From positions 1,396,881 to 1,460,880 of the forward strand of contig NZ_KI911784.1 in assembly GCF_000516515.1 (NCBI RefSeq): a stretch of DNA of 64,000 nt. Direction: 5' to 3'. Position 1 is the stretch's first letter. Each line of letters opens with the position of its first letter. Shown piece after piece: positions 28,915-38,693 of this stretch. The notes beneath the pieces were generated by a model. It was not told the origin of the DNA. It ran no database searches and saw only the letters and a program-made list of their open reading frames with translations. The DNA comes from Chloroflexus sp. Y-396-1. GTDB taxonomy: Bacteria > Chloroflexota > Chloroflexia > Chloroflexales > Chloroflexaceae. A program made the translations under genes and the position numbers.

Positions 28915-29296
28915 CAACCTTGACCAATATGATGTCGGATATTCAACGGTTTCACCTCACCCGACAGTGGAATGAGATGAGAGGGAAGAGCAGTGAAGAG
29001 AGATAGATACATTCCTAACCCGTCCGCTCTACGTGTAGAGACGCACAGTTTTCCGTCCCAAAATGAACGGCCCGACTTCCTGTTGGCTCACCAATCATAG
29101 GCTGAATATGGTCAGGGGGTGGGGTGCAATATAACGCGGGTTGCCGCCTGCCCATCCAGGCAGTTGCGTAGATCGCGAGTCATCAGCAGCGGGCGGGTAA
29201 TAGTTTTCAGTGTCGCTCCGCTGTTGAACCGTTCGGTCATTGGTGTCGTATCAGAAGCTGAGCACTCTAAACAGCCTTAAGTGGGCCATAAACCTA
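28915..29296. other. Intergenic region upstream of the RNA candidate
   Basis: About 380 bases with no supported gene, repeat or RNA. Short ORFs lack ribosome sites and motifs. Confidence 0.4.
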
Positions 29297-29325
29297 TTGA
29301 CGGCTACCTGCAACAGATGTATAAT
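29297..29325 (+). promoter_or_regulatory. Near-consensus sigma-70 promoter
   Basis: TTGACG (29297-29302), a 17-base spacer and TATAAT (29320-29325). It is among the best promoter matches in the window, yet no gene starts within 500 bases downstream. Expected transcription start is near 29332. Confidence 0.75.
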
Positions 29326-29331
29326 GCGTTT

Positions 29332-29668
29332 CCGGTCGAGCCAATCGACCATGTCATTCGCGCCCCCCGTTACGTTTGGGTTACGGGTTTCGCGTTTCGG
29401 GAAGGCACCCGATACTCGCAACACGCAACACCGAACGCCGAGCGGAAATCGTCGTCATGGCAATGTCGATTGCCCAGGGTATAAGACGGCGTCGGGTGGG
29501 CTAGTGTGAGGCAGTATGGACGGCGCATACAATTTACGCGCGATTCAGCGCTTACCAAACTGCACACCTGTACGCCGTGCGTCGGTAGAATTGCTTTACT
29601 AGACGTGCGCGAGTGACGCTGCACGCTCTCGCTCCTCCGGCCGCTGCATCAGGTGCAGGGCCTTTTTT
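29332..29668 (+). ncRNA. Candidate structured non-coding RNA or long attenuated leader (about 337 nt)
   Basis: The segment is bounded by a near-consensus promoter on the left and an intrinsic terminator on the right, and has no credible ORF with a ribosome site. Local stems are visible: GGTCGA/TCGACC at 29334-29350, CCCGT/ACGGG around 29376-29397, CGGG/CCCG around 29398-29411, and the terminator stem. It lacks the RNase P core (GAGGAAAGTCC), the tmRNA tail and the SRP GGAAG hairpin as I know them. It could be an independent RNA or the leader of the decarboxylase gene at 29831, with the terminator acting as an attenuator. Confidence 0.45.
29639..29668 (+). terminator. Intrinsic terminator
   Basis: GGCC-G-CTGCA pairs with TGCAG-GGCC around a TCAGG loop (one bulged G), followed directly by six T (29663-29668). 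It lies 163 bases before the nearest downstream gene start. Confidence 0.8.
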
Positions 29669-29830
29669 CATCCCCTGACGCTGAATCGCTATCACCATGG
29701 CGTTGTTGTGCCCGTCACAACAACAGCCACTGTACGCTTGTGATCTTGCCCGCTTCTGGTGGGAAGGGTCTCGTCTTGCCGTGGTTTCGTTACGCGGGTC
29801 ATTATCCGCCTTACAGACAAATGGAGGGAT

Positions 29831-31348
29831 GTGGTACAGTTGAAGACGCTAACCTTTGCCGATTTGATTGCACAACAGACCGGCTTTGCCGGTGAAGGCC
29901 GCCTGACCGATTTCGTGAGCCGCTACGATGGTGAGCTTTACTTCGGCGATCATCTCAACTTGAATCGGCTGGTACGTCAATATGGCGCACCTCTGGAAGT
30001 TGTGTATACCCCACAAATTACCGCTCAAGTCCGACGAATGATCGACTGGGCTGCGCAGGCTCGTGTCAGCACTGAATACGCAGCACCGTTTCACTACGCC
30101 TATGCGACGAAAGCAAACTTCGCCGCCGAGGCAGTGAAAACGGCATTAGCCGCCGGCGCTCATTATGAAACCTCGGCAACTGCCGATCTGATTATTGCCC
30201 ATGGTCTCTGGCGTCAGGGTGTTTTGCCTCCTGATCGACTGATCTGCTGCAACGGATCGAAGGAGCCAGCGTACCGCGACGCGATCCGTCAATTTCGCCT
30301 CGACGGTTGCGAGACGGTTATTCCCGTTCTCGATGATCTCTCCGAATTACGTGATCTGATCACCACTTCTGCTCCAATCCAATTTGGTGTGCGTGAGCGG
30401 GCTGCCGGAAACCGTGATGGACGTCATCCAGGAAACGATCGTTTTGGTCTGACAACAACCGAAATCGAGCAGGCTGCCACAATAATCGCGGAAACTGACC
30501 ATCGTCTCGTGCTTTACCACGCGATGATCGGTAGTCAGATCGAAGATGAAGCTCATTTTCTGCATACCCTCCGCGCTTCAATTGAGAATTACTGTCGTCT
30601 ACGCCGCCGTGTGCCAACGTTACGCTACTTCAATTTCGGCGGTGGTGTGCCAACAGCCGGTTATCAATTGCAGTTCTCCTTTGATTACCAGCGCTTTCTC
30701 AGTCGGCTGATGACAACGATCAAGGAGATATGTGCCGATTACGAGGTGCCTGTTCCTGAGTTAATCGGTGAGTTTGGGCGCTACACAGTAGCAACCCACA
30801 GCGCTTATCTGGTTGAAGTGGGCGCTGTCAAACAGGGACAACCCGATCAACCGGATTGGTATCTGGTTAATGGATCGCTAATGGTGATGCTGCCCGATAC
30901 GCTCTTTGTCAGTGGACAGGAATTCGTGATCTTGCCCCTCAGCGACTGGCACCGTCCGCTACGTCCGGTGCGACTTGCCGGTCGTCGCACCTGCGATAGC
31001 GATGACATTTACCCGCGACCTGATCGGCCACCATTGTGGCTACCGGCGACTGATGGCGGACTGATACTGGCCATTTTTGGAATTGGTGCGTATCAGCAGA
31101 TGATTTCCGGGCGTGGTGGGGCACACCACTGTCTGACTCCAGAAGCGGCGCGCTTCATCGTCGAAGAGCGTAATGGTCGCCTTAGCTCACGTTTAGTACC
31201 ACAGCAAGACCAGGCGACGATTATGCGGTTACTTGGCTATCGACCTCAACCAACTGTGATGCCGCTACCGTTCCGCCAACCAGCCCGCCCAGTGGTTTTA
31301 GCTACCCGACGGCGCACCCGTGACCGTGAACGGGCGGTGTCGGTCTAG
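29831..31348 (+). CDS. PLP-dependent decarboxylase, arginine-decarboxylase-like (fold type III)
   Basis: The roughly 505-residue protein belongs to the Orn/DAP/Arg decarboxylase 2 family. An alanine-racemase-like barrel carries the PLP lysine K94 in HYAYATKANF, a glycine-rich phosphate loop (YFNFGGGVPTAGY) and a beta domain with the active-site cysteine C388 in CDSDDIYP. GIGAYQQM recalls the GAYQE block of biosynthetic arginine decarboxylase, so polyamine synthesis from arginine is a reasonable guess, but lysine, ornithine or diaminopimelate cannot be excluded. The start is uncertain: GTG 29831 or TTG 29840 after GGAGGG; the longer ORF back to 29759 lacks conserved sequence. Confidence 0.75.
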   Translation: MVQLKTLTFADLIAQQTGFAGEGRLTDFVSRYDGELYFGDHLNLNRLVRQYGAPLEVVYTPQITAQVRRMIDWAAQARVSTEYAAPFHYAYATKANFAAEAVKTALAAGAHYETSATADLIIAHGLWRQGVLPPDRLICCNGSKEPAYRDAIRQFRLDGCETVIPVLDDLSELRDLITTSAPIQFGVRERAAGNRDGRHPGNDRFGLTTTEIEQAATIIAETDHRLVLYHAMIGSQIEDEAHFLHTLRASIENYCRLRRRVPTLRYFNFGGGVPTAGYQLQFSFDYQRFLSRLMTTIKEICADYEVPVPELIGEFGRYTVATHSAYLVEVGAVKQGQPDQPDWYLVNGSLMVMLPDTLFVSGQEFVILPLSDWHRPLRPVRLAGRRTCDSDDIYPRPDRPPLWLPATDGGLILAIFGIGAYQQMISGRGGAHHCLTPEAARFIVEERNGRLSSRLVPQQDQATIMRLLGYRPQPTVMPLPFRQPARPVVLATRRRTRDRERAVSV

Positions 31349-31739
31349 GCGAACCCTGCTCGTTCTGCAACCCGCGAGTGGTACAGCATTGCTGTACCAC
31401 TCCTGTGCTTGAATGGTCATTTCGATGGCGAATGATTGTGGAAGGTGCGGCGGTGCTGCGCTCCACCTACCCCGTAAACGAGGTTGCCCCCACCCCTCGT
31501 TAGCACGTCGCGCAGCGCTATAACGCATGTAGGGGTGCAGCGGTGCTGTATCCTGTCTTCCTGGGTTATCGTAATAACGAATGCGTATAGAGACGCCGCG
31601 GTATTGCGCCCCACCATCATGCAGCGGCATTACCCCACTCGTTCCTCATTCCGAACCCAACATAGCAAATGCTGGCTCGGTACAATGTGCTAGCATGGAG
31701 CACACCAGAAAACCGCTGCTTCCATTCAAGGGGGTACAC
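31349..31739. repeat. Intergenic region with three decayed GCAGC/GCGGC palindromes
   Basis: Related inverted segments lie near 31443-31468, 31529-31553 and 31586-31612 (for example GTAGGGGTGCAGCGGTGCTG). They are degenerate versions of the palindrome at 21098. TACAAT at 31681-31686 is a possible -10 for the dehydrogenase. No gene is supported. Confidence 0.45.
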
Positions 31740-32780
31740 ATGCGCGCTGTTTACTACGAAGCGTTTGGTCAAATGCCATGGATCGCCAATCTCCCCGATC
31801 CAACCCCAACTTCTGAGGGAGTTGTGCTTGCAGTACGTGCTACCGGTCTGTGCCGTAGCGACTGGCACGGCTGGATGGGACATGATCCCGATATCAAGTT
31901 ACCTCATGTCCCAGGGCATGAATTGGCCGGTGAGGTTGTTGCTGTCGGCGCCCAGGTTCGACGCTGGCATATCGGCGATCGGGTGACGGTGCCTTTCATT
32001 TGTGCTTGCGGTTTTTGCCCACAGTGTCAGGCTGGTCAGCAACAGGTGTGCGATAACCAGTTTCAACCGGGTTTTACCCATTGGGGATCATTTGCCGAAT
32101 ATGTTGCCATTGATCGCGCCGATCTGAACCTGGTGCGCTTGCCTGACGATATGAATTTTATTACCGCAGCCAGCCTTGGGTGCCGTTTTGCCACGGCATT
32201 TCGCGCTGTCGTTGATCTGGGTAGGATCACTGCTGGTGAATGGGTAGCCGTCTACGGCTGCGGTGGTGTTGGGCTGTCGGCAATTATGCTGGCGGCTGCA
32301 CTCGGTGGGCAGGTGATTGGCATCGATATTAATCAAGAACGACTGGCACTGGCCCAAACGGTGGGTGCCACCGCAGTGGTTGATGCAACCGCCGAAACCG
32401 ATGTCGTTCAGGTCGTGCGCGATCTCAGTCGGGGTGGCGTTCATCTCTCCATAGATGCGTTGGGCAGTCCAACCACGTGTGCCAATTCCATTGCCAGTCT
32501 GCGCAAACGCGGTCGTCACGTCCAGGTAGGATTACTGTTAGCCGAACAACGCATGCCGCCACTGCCAATGGATATTGTTGTAGCCCGCGAGCTAACGATC
32601 ATGGGTAGCCACGGCATGCAGGCGCATCGGTATGATGCCATGCTCGACCTGATTCAATCCGGTAAAGTACAGCCACAACGCCTGATCGGGCGCACTATTC
32701 GTCTGGACGAAGCACCGAAAGCATTGGTCGATCTCGATAGCTTTCGCGGTTCTGGAGTGACGGTAATTACCGAGTTTTAG
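31740..32780 (+). CDS. Zinc-dependent alcohol dehydrogenase (MDR family)
   Basis: The 346-residue enzyme has catalytic zinc ligands C38, H60 and E61 ([22 protein letters not shown]), a structural zinc lobe with C90, C93, C96 and C104, and a Rossmann fold with GCGGVGLSA. It should oxidise an alcohol or reduce an aldehyde with NAD(P)(H); relatives include broad-range and threonine/sorbitol-type enzymes. ATG 31740 follows CAAGGGGGTACAC; the ORF extends upstream to 31581 without conserved sequence. It stands alone. Confidence 0.9.
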   Translation: MRAVYYEAFGQMPWIANLPDPTPTSEGVVLAVRATGLCRSDWHGWMGHDPDIKLPHVPGHELAGEVVAVGAQVRRWHIGDRVTVPFICACGFCPQCQAGQQQVCDNQFQPGFTHWGSFAEYVAIDRADLNLVRLPDDMNFITAASLGCRFATAFRAVVDLGRITAGEWVAVYGCGGVGLSAIMLAAALGGQVIGIDINQERLALAQTVGATAVVDATAETDVVQVVRDLSRGGVHLSIDALGSPTTCANSIASLRKRGRHVQVGLLLAEQRMPPLPMDIVVARELTIMGSHGMQAHRYDAMLDLIQSGKVQPQRLIGRTIRLDEAPKALVDLDSFRGSGVTVITEF

Positions 32781-32931
32781 CATCAGAGCTAATAGGGCAG
32801 CTTCCAAACCTGCCTTGCCACTTGTGTGCAAGATGAGGAAGAGCCTTCATCATCACGTCCCGGCAAGCAATGGTGACGTTCCCTTTCCGCTCCCGATTAT
32901 GTGGAAGGGTTGGCGGGGAAGGTGGGATATT

Positions 32932-33801
32932 TCAAACACGCTCCGTGAGCCGGCCCAGTGCCCGAAGCACCTCGTGAACGCCACGTAGGCGATAACCCAG
33001 TTGGCGTGCACGACTGATGTCAAGTGCACAATTGCGAGGCCGTGGTGTCGGACTTTCGGCGCTAAACCCACCAACAATCCGGTCGGGATCGAGACCATGC
33101 GCTTGCGCAAGCAGACGTCCCCATTCGTAGCGGCTGAGTGTCTCGGCGCCGGCAAAGTTGATCACCCCGCGATAATCGCTCTGTGCCAGATCGAGCAGCG
33201 CCGTCGCCAAATCTTCTACGAACACCGGACAACGAAGCTCATCACGGAAGAGTCGTTCTGACCGTTCACCACGCGCTATCGCTAGAGCAAATGCACTGTG
33301 GCGATCAATTGGATCGAAGCCATAAATGAGCGATGTACGCACAATAGCCGCTGCTGGATGATACCGCTGTACCAGCGCTTCAGCGCGAGCCTTAGCCCGA
33401 CCATAATCAGTGATCGGGTTGGGTGGATCTTCCTCAGTATAGGCCCCAACTTTCTCACCGTCGAAAATAACATCGCTCGATATGTGAATCAAGCGTGCCC
33501 CTACTCGTGCTGCTGCCTCAGCGACGTAACCAGCACCTTCACCAGTAACCGCCATGAGATCGGGATCGTACTGTCGAAATGCAGTGTGAATAATGACGGT
33601 TGGCTGAACTTCGTGAATCACCGACATAACCGCTGCCGGTTCACGTAGATCGAGATGATACCAGGCAATATCCGATGTTAGCGATTGCGGTTGAGTGTGA
33701 AATGTCGCCGCCACCTTCAAACCACGATGACCAGCCTGACGGATCAATGCACGACCAAGATACCCCGTACCACCAGTGATCAGATAACAATCGGCATTCA
33801 T
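32932..33801 (-). CDS. RmlD-like SDR (dTDP-4-dehydrorhamnose reductase family)
   Basis: The 289-residue extended SDR has the Rossmann motif GGTGYLG (10-16), IHISSDVIFDGEKVGAYTEEDPPNPITDYGRAKARAE with the catalytic Y-xxx-K, and NFAGAETLSRYEWGRLLA, all as in the RmlD_sub_bind family. It may finish dTDP-rhamnose or act in another sugar-nucleotide pathway; some members are methionine adenosyltransferase beta-like. No other rml genes are nearby, so the substrate is open. GGAAACGAG precedes the ATG. It converges with the dehydrogenase gene. Confidence 0.8.
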   Translation of the reverse strand: MNADCYLITGGTGYLGRALIRQAGHRGLKVAATFHTQPQSLTSDIAWYHLDLREPAAVMSVIHEVQPTVIIHTAFRQYDPDLMAVTGEGAGYVAEAAARVGARLIHISSDVIFDGEKVGAYTEEDPPNPITDYGRAKARAEALVQRYHPAAAIVRTSLIYGFDPIDRHSAFALAIARGERSERLFRDELRCPVFVEDLATALLDLAQSDYRGVINFAGAETLSRYEWGRLLAQAHGLDPDRIVGGFSAESPTPRPRNCALDISRARQLGYRLRGVHEVLRALGRLTERV

Positions 33802-34153
33802 CTCGTTTCCGTTCTGCTACGTATGGGTCTGAATATGCTCTTTTCGCAGGTTACCGTCTGTCACCACCCTCTTCCGCTCTCGGATGCGAAAGGAGCAGAG
33901 AATGGTAAGGTTGCCAGGTGTGCCAACTAGGCACAGTAGTGTCAGTTACTGGCTCAGATCGGATTCCACCCACTTGTACCAGAAAGCGGATCGGCGACCG
34001 TGATCCCATGCAAGCATAGGGGCTTGTTCAACGCTACCTATGTCATTCCTGGCGGTTATCTTCTGCTCCCATCAGATAAGGTGAAGCAACCTGCCAGTTC
34101 ACCCTGCTGCCACAACCTGCTGTTATTCCGCGATTTTCGCACCAGTTCTAGGC
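33802..34153. other. Intergenic region, nothing recognised
   Basis: About 350 bases between the rnc 3' end and the RmlD-like gene. I see no clear promoter, repeat, terminator or RNA. Confidence 0.4.
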
Positions 34154-34885
34154 TTACTTTGATTTCGGATCAATCGGCCCTAGTGGATCGAGACCATGTT
34201 CACCCCAGGCTACCAGGGCCTTACGCGCCGCAGCCTTCTTGGCCTCTTTCTTACTTGAACCAGAACCGGTAAACTGGTGGCCCATAACGTTCACCGCCAT
34301 GACATACTCGCGACAATGTTCAGGGCCACGCTCCTCAACCATCTCGTAGGCGGGAAGCTGCTTGTATCGTGCCTGCATCAATTCTTGCAACCGCATTGTC
34401 GGATCAAGATCGAGACGGGTAATCCGATCAATTCGTTCTTGCCAGAAGCGCAAGATAAACGTGCGTACTGTTTCTAGACCCTGATCGAGATAGATCGCAC
34501 CAACCAGCGCCTCAAACAGATCAGCCAGCAACTTTTCGCGACTCCGACCGGCCGGATTGTCCTCACCACGAGAGAGATAGGCGTACTGTCCTAAATTGAG
34601 TTGACCAGCGCACTCGGCCAGACCTTTCGTGCTCACCAGCGCAGCACGCCAATGGGTCAGTGTTGCCTCGTTTTGTTCGGGAAAGGTCGTAAACAGCCAG
34701 GTTGTTGTTACGAAATGCAACACCGAGTCGCCGAGAAACTCTAACCGCTCGTTATCGGTCAATTGGTTTAGAAGATGAGGTTGTTCGTTAAACAGCGAAC
34801 GATGCATAAATGCTCGTTGTAACAACGAGCGATCCCGAAATGTAATCCCAATTATCTGCTCAAGCTCTGCTAATCGTTCGGACAT
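34154..34885 (-). CDS. rnc: Ribonuclease III
   Basis: The 243-residue protein has the RNase III signature [12 protein letters not shown] near residues 44-55, the second acidic site in [20 protein letters not shown], and a C-terminal double-stranded RNA-binding domain ([29 protein letters not shown] … [16 protein letters not shown]). It cleaves double-stranded RNA, including the long stems that flank pre-16S and pre-23S rRNA; a matching 26-bp stem is present around the 16S gene in this window. It follows fabF after five bases in one operon. Confidence 0.95.
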   Translation of the reverse strand: MSERLAELEQIIGITFRDRSLLQRAFMHRSLFNEQPHLLNQLTDNERLEFLGDSVLHFVTTTWLFTTFPEQNEATLTHWRAALVSTKGLAECAGQLNLGQYAYLSRGEDNPAGRSREKLLADLFEALVGAIYLDQGLETVRTFILRFWQERIDRITRLDLDPTMRLQELMQARYKQLPAYEMVEERGPEHCREYVMAVNVMGHQFTGSGSSKKEAKKAAARKALVAWGEHGLDPLGPIDPKSK

Positions 34886-34890
34886 AAGCG

Positions 34891-36132
34891 CTATCCGTGG
34901 TATTTGCGGAACGCAAGACAGACGTTATGCCCACCAAAACCGAATGAGTTACTCAGAGCCACTTCGATCTGGGCCGGGCGGGGATGGTTCGGCACAAAAT
35001 CGAGATCACATTCCGGATCGGGATGCTGGAGATTGATAGTCGCCGGTAACAGATTGTTTTGCATTGCCAACACAGTGACAACCGCTTCGATGGCGCCTGC
35101 TGCACCGAGAAGATGTCCGAACTGCGACTTGCTGGCACTGACCGGAGGTGACTGTTCACGACCGCCGAAGACCTGCTTGATAGCTGCGGCTTCTACCGGA
35201 TCACCGGCCGGTGTCGAAGTCGCATGAGCGTTAATGTAATCGACATCGCCGGGAGCCAAGCCACCTCGCTGTAATGCCAGACGGATTGCTCGTGCGACCC
35301 CTTCACCATCTTCAGCTAGATTCGAGATATGGTACGCATCAGACGTTGCACCGTAACCGACCACTTCGGCCAGAATACGGGCGCCACGAGCAAGTGCAAA
35401 TTCGAGGTCTTCGAGGATCAGCACTGCTGCTCCCTCACCCATCACAAAACCATCTCGCTCAGCATCAAACGGACGTGAGGCATGGGCATAATCTTCATTA
35501 CGGGTGGAAAGGGCACGCATTGCATTGAACCCGGCTACCCCAATTGGCGTAATACTGGCTTCGCTCCCACCCACAATCATCGCCTTCGCCCAACCGCGCC
35601 GGATAGTCTCTGCTGCCTCTCCAATCGCATGCGCTGAACTAGCGCATGCCGACGTCACACAGTAGCTTGGCCCACGGGCGCCGGTGACAATCGAAACCTG
35701 ACCAGCAGCTAGGTTCGTAATCATTGCTGGAATCAGGAAAGGGCTGATCCGGCCCGGCCCACGGCTGCGTAACACCTCTAGCTGCTCGGAGAGAGTCGCA
35801 ATCCCACCGATACCACTGGCAATGAAGACCCCAACCTCATCACGATTAGCCGGTGTAATCTCGAGTTCGGCATCACGCAACGCCTCTTTCGTTGCCGCAA
35901 CTGCGAACTGGACAAAACGGTCGGTGCGTCGCGCTTCTTTGCGATCCATATAGTTCGTTGGATCGAAACCTTTCACCTCGGCGGCAAACCGGGTGTCAAA
36001 ACCGGTCGGATCGAACAATGTGATTGGACCGACGCCGCTCCGCGCTGCGACGATCCCCTGCCAGAGTTCGGCTACGCTGAGACCAAGCGGGCTAATTGCC
36101 CCCATTCCGGTCACTACCACCCGTCGATCCAT
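34891..36132 (-). CDS. fabF: 3-oxoacyl-[ACP] synthase II
   Basis: The 413-residue enzyme shows the KAS pattern [15 protein letters not shown], the nucleophile C163 in [17 protein letters not shown], the histidines in [15 protein letters not shown] and [15 protein letters not shown], and the end [17 protein letters not shown]. It elongates acyl-ACP by condensing with malonyl-ACP. The ATG at 36132 sits five bases after AAGGAG; the GTG two codons earlier overlaps that site and was rejected. The order fabF-rnc is shared with many bacteria, though acpP is missing here. Confidence 0.95.
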   Translation of the reverse strand: MDRRVVVTGMGAISPLGLSVAELWQGIVAARSGVGPITLFDPTGFDTRFAAEVKGFDPTNYMDRKEARRTDRFVQFAVAATKEALRDAELEITPANRDEVGVFIASGIGGIATLSEQLEVLRSRGPGRISPFLIPAMITNLAAGQVSIVTGARGPSYCVTSACASSAHAIGEAAETIRRGWAKAMIVGGSEASITPIGVAGFNAMRALSTRNEDYAHASRPFDAERDGFVMGEGAAVLILEDLEFALARGARILAEVVGYGATSDAYHISNLAEDGEGVARAIRLALQRGGLAPGDVDYINAHATSTPAGDPVEAAAIKQVFGGREQSPPVSASKSQFGHLLGAAGAIEAVVTVLAMQNNLLPATINLQHPDPECDLDFVPNHPRPAQIEVALSNSFGFGGHNVCLAFRKYHG

Positions 36133-36175
36133 GATCACTCCTTAGTGTTGCAAGCAACGAATAACATCGTCGCGC

Positions 36176-36184
36176 ATTATATCA
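36176..36184 (-). promoter_or_regulatory. Extended -10 promoter for fabF-rnc
   Basis: TGATATAAT on the minus strand: consensus TATAAT with TGn extension, about 44 bases before the fabF start codon. No good -35 box. Confidence 0.6.
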
Positions 36185-36185
36185 T

Positions 36186-36245
36186 GTTGTACCAGGAACA
36201 GTGACAAACGGCTCCCGGTACAACAACGACGGCACCCGGTACAAC
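36186..36245. promoter_or_regulatory. GTTGTACC repeats upstream of the fabF promoter (possible operators)
   Basis: GTTGTACC occurs on the plus strand at 36186-36193 and on the minus strand at 36217-36224 and 36238-36245. The latter two are part of a longer direct repeat (GTTGTACCGGG.GCCG) exactly 21 bases apart, two helical turns. This spacing just upstream of the -10 suggests a regulator site; no regulator is identified. Confidence 0.4.
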
Positions 36246-37105
36246 TACTCGACGGTATTCCGTAATACTCCAATGCCATCAATCTCAGCTTCCATGACGT
36301 CACCGGCTTTCAACCAACGCTGCGGGGTCATCCCCATTCCCACCCCGGCCGGCGTACCGGTTGCGATAATATCACCAGGCTCAAGCGTAATGCCGCGGCT
36401 GAACGTAGCAATACAGGTTGGAATATCAAAGATCATGTCGCGCGTGGTCGAATTCTGAACTAATTCACCGTTCAGCCGCAATCGAATACCGAGCGCGTGA
36501 GGATTGGGAATTTCGTCGGCAGTGACAATCCACGGCCCTAGCGGCGCGCTGCCATCGAGACTCTTGCTGTAGAAGAACTGCTGGTGGCGCGTCTGCAAAT
36601 CACGGGCACTCACATCATTCATGATGGTATAGCCAAAGACATAATCGAGCGCAGCACTCACCGGAATATCTCTTCCGCGTCGTCCAATAATGACGGCTAA
36701 TTCCACCTCCCAGTCACGCTGGGCCGATACGTCGGGCATAAGCGGAACCGGTGCGTTCGGGTGATTTACCGCTGTCGGCATCTTACTGAAGAAGACCGGA
36801 TATTCTGGCAGTTTTTCCGGCAAACCTTTCGCCCGCAGCGACTCAATCGCGTGCGCAGCATAATTCATGCCTAGGCAGATGATGTTTTTACGCGGACGTG
36901 GAATCGGTGCCCGCAGTTCAATCTCAGCCAACGCCAGCCCCCCTTCTGCTACTGCCACCAATTTCCGCGCTTCAGCCAGCAGATCAGGCCCGCCATCGAT
37001 CAGATCCAACATCGACGCCGCCAACGGCGACAGATCGATGACCTCATCGCCGCGTAGAGCACCAACACGCTCAACCCCATCATACCGATACGTCAAGAGC
37101 TTCAT
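36245..37105 (-). CDS. Fumarylacetoacetate hydrolase family protein
   Basis: The 286-residue protein has a short N-terminal domain and the FAH catalytic fold: CLGMNYAAHA, PVFFSKMPTAVNHPN, RDWEVELAVIIG with metal-binding acidic residues, FGYTIMNDVSARDLQTRH, and DIIATGTPAGVGMGMTP. Members hydrolyse or decarboxylate 2,4-dioxo acids (catechol meta-cleavage, oxaloacetate decarboxylation, acylpyruvate hydrolysis); this one is not assignable to a substrate. The next gene upstream ends 19 bases before its start codon, so the two are probably co-transcribed. Confidence 0.87.
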   Translation of the reverse strand: MKLLTYRYDGVERVGALRGDEVIDLSPLAASMLDLIDGGPDLLAEARKLVAVAEGGLALAEIELRAPIPRPRKNIICLGMNYAAHAIESLRAKGLPEKLPEYPVFFSKMPTAVNHPNAPVPLMPDVSAQRDWEVELAVIIGRRGRDIPVSAALDYVFGYTIMNDVSARDLQTRHQQFFYSKSLDGSAPLGPWIVTADEIPNPHALGIRLRLNGELVQNSTTRDMIFDIPTCIATFSRGITLEPGDIIATGTPAGVGMGMTPQRWLKAGDVMEAEIDGIGVLRNTVE

Positions 37106-37124
37106 ACGTCCTCCATATATCCCT

Positions 37125-38222
37125 TCACGGCGTATTCACCGTAATCGGAATCGGTGTAAAAACCAGGATAAACGTCAAGATACCGATGTATGCCAGCCAC
37201 CGCCACGGGCCCTCGAGCGGAGAAATCTCGTTCCGCAATGGACTACGCTGCTGACCGATCAGAGCAATCATCACTGCCCAGATGAACCAGCCCGACCAGA
37301 AAAATCCTAGGCCGAGAAGCACCACTGCAACGACCACACTCATCATGCGTGCTGCACGTGGCCCAAACAGCGCAAAGAAGATGTGCCCGCCGTCAAGCTG
37401 ACCGGCTGGCAACAGATTAAGACCGGTGACCAGCAGACCTGCCCAACCGGCAAGTGCCATCGGATGCAGGTAAACATCTTCTCCGCCGCTCGGCAGAAAG
37501 CGCCCGAAAATCAATATCTTCATTGCTGCGTAGAGCAACGAATTGCCTTCGGTAAAGCTGCCCGGCAGCGGTACGACCTGTTTCACTTCCGAAATGCTCA
37601 ATCCGATAGCCAGCACCGGTATGGCGACGAACAGACCGGCCAACGGCCCGGCAATTCCGATTGCCAGCAGCGCCCGCCGGTTTGGCACCAGGTCTTTTAT
37701 CGCGATAAATGCCCCCATTGTCCCTAGTAAAAAGAATGGCATTGGAATGAAAAAAGGGTAGCTAACCGCCACTCGTTCACGACGAGCTACAATAAAATGA
37801 CCTAGTTCATGGGCCAGGAGAATTGCTAGTAGTGAACCGCTGAAACTCAGGGCATAACCCCAGTTGAACACAACTTGACCGGTACTTTCGATATACTCTT
37901 GCCCGCCAACCAGCATCGTTGAGGCAACAGTAAGCAGAAAGAGCAACACTGCCAGCCACAAACGTGAAGGCTGGGCTTTAGGCGGTGTAGGAATAAACAG
38001 AATTGCTGCACCGGCTGGATCATGCTGAAAAAGCGGTGTGTAACCCAATCGCTCTGCTCGACCGACAATCGCATCATGCGCAGCCTGTGCCTCTAAGAGC
38101 AACTGTCCCCGACAGCGGACAGCCCGCTGATCACCGTTGGTCAGTTCTTCCGTGGCGCTAACCAGCATCACTTCAGCGGCCAACATACGGAGTGTAGAAA
38201 TTGTGTCAATCTCGAACATCAT
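37125..38222 (-). CDS. Site-2 protease family membrane metalloprotease (M50)
   Basis: The 365-residue protein has a soluble N-terminal region (about 1-85) and then six or seven membrane helices. HELGH at 138-142 gives the zinc-binding site, and NLLPAGQLDGGH at 269-280 gives the third ligand, the classic S2P pair. It should cleave membrane-embedded substrates, such as anti-sigma factors or membrane remnants, within the bilayer. AAAGGAAAC precedes the start. It lies upstream of the FAH gene in one transcript. The N-terminal domain, common in chloroplast EGY-type homologues, supports an EGY-like subgroup. Confidence 0.88.
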   Translation of the reverse strand: MMFEIDTISTLRMLAAEVMLVSATEELTNGDQRAVRCRGQLLLEAQAAHDAIVGRAERLGYTPLFQHDPAGAAILFIPTPPKAQPSRLWLAVLLFLLTVASTMLVGGQEYIESTGQVVFNWGYALSFSGSLLAILLAHELGHFIVARRERVAVSYPFFIPMPFFLLGTMGAFIAIKDLVPNRRALLAIGIAGPLAGLFVAIPVLAIGLSISEVKQVVPLPGSFTEGNSLLYAAMKILIFGRFLPSGGEDVYLHPMALAGWAGLLVTGLNLLPAGQLDGGHIFFALFGPRAARMMSVVVAVVLLGLGFFWSGWFIWAVMIALIGQQRSPLRNEISPLEGPWRWLAYIGILTFILVFTPIPITVNTP

Positions 38223-38693
38223 GGTGTTTCCTTTGCTGGAACAGTGTCATGGTTCATCTTACCACAGGCCCGACCAGGCCATGCGACCGTCATGTAGTTT
38301 ACCAGCGCTTTTTAGCGTTCTTGGTGCTGGGTGACATTATCGAGCACTTAACAATAACAATGGAGCAACGCTGATACACATGAGCCACGTGCTGTGATAA
38401 TCCACTACCGTGCCATTTCCCTGGAAACGCGGGCTGCTGGCCTGTGTTGTGCAGTGTGCAACGAGACCCCGGTTGAGTCGCAGCACAAGTCCGAACGGGA
38501 ACACCGCTATGTACGTCCTGTACTCAGATCGACGGTACGCGAAGATAAGCATGGATTCGCACTCATGCTGTGCAAATAGATAGCCAATATCTCGTATAAT
38601 GAGATAGATTTCAAGAGCGGCGCTGTATTCTGTCCTGGGTTTTGACCACTAACAGTGGCCGAATATGAGAGTCTATCAACGCCGGGGAAAACT
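38223..38693. other. Divergent intergenic region with a consensus TATAAT
   Basis: About 470 bases. TATAAT at 38595-38600 lies 94 bases before the GGDEF gene start and is the likely -10, but no proper -35 is present. A decayed GCGGCGCTG palindrome fragment is near 38610. No gene seen. Confidence 0.4.

Noticed and set aside
28789-29296. tRNA genes in intergenic regions (several GGTTC… stretches across the window)
   Set aside because: None of the GGTTCAAAC or GGTTCTAAAC stretches sits in a cloverleaf with acceptor and anticodon stems; I found no tRNA in the window.
29332-29668. RNase P RNA, tmRNA or SRP RNA
   Set aside because: Conserved cores (GAGGAAAGTCC; tRNA-like CCA end; GGAAG tetraloop hairpin) were looked for and not found.
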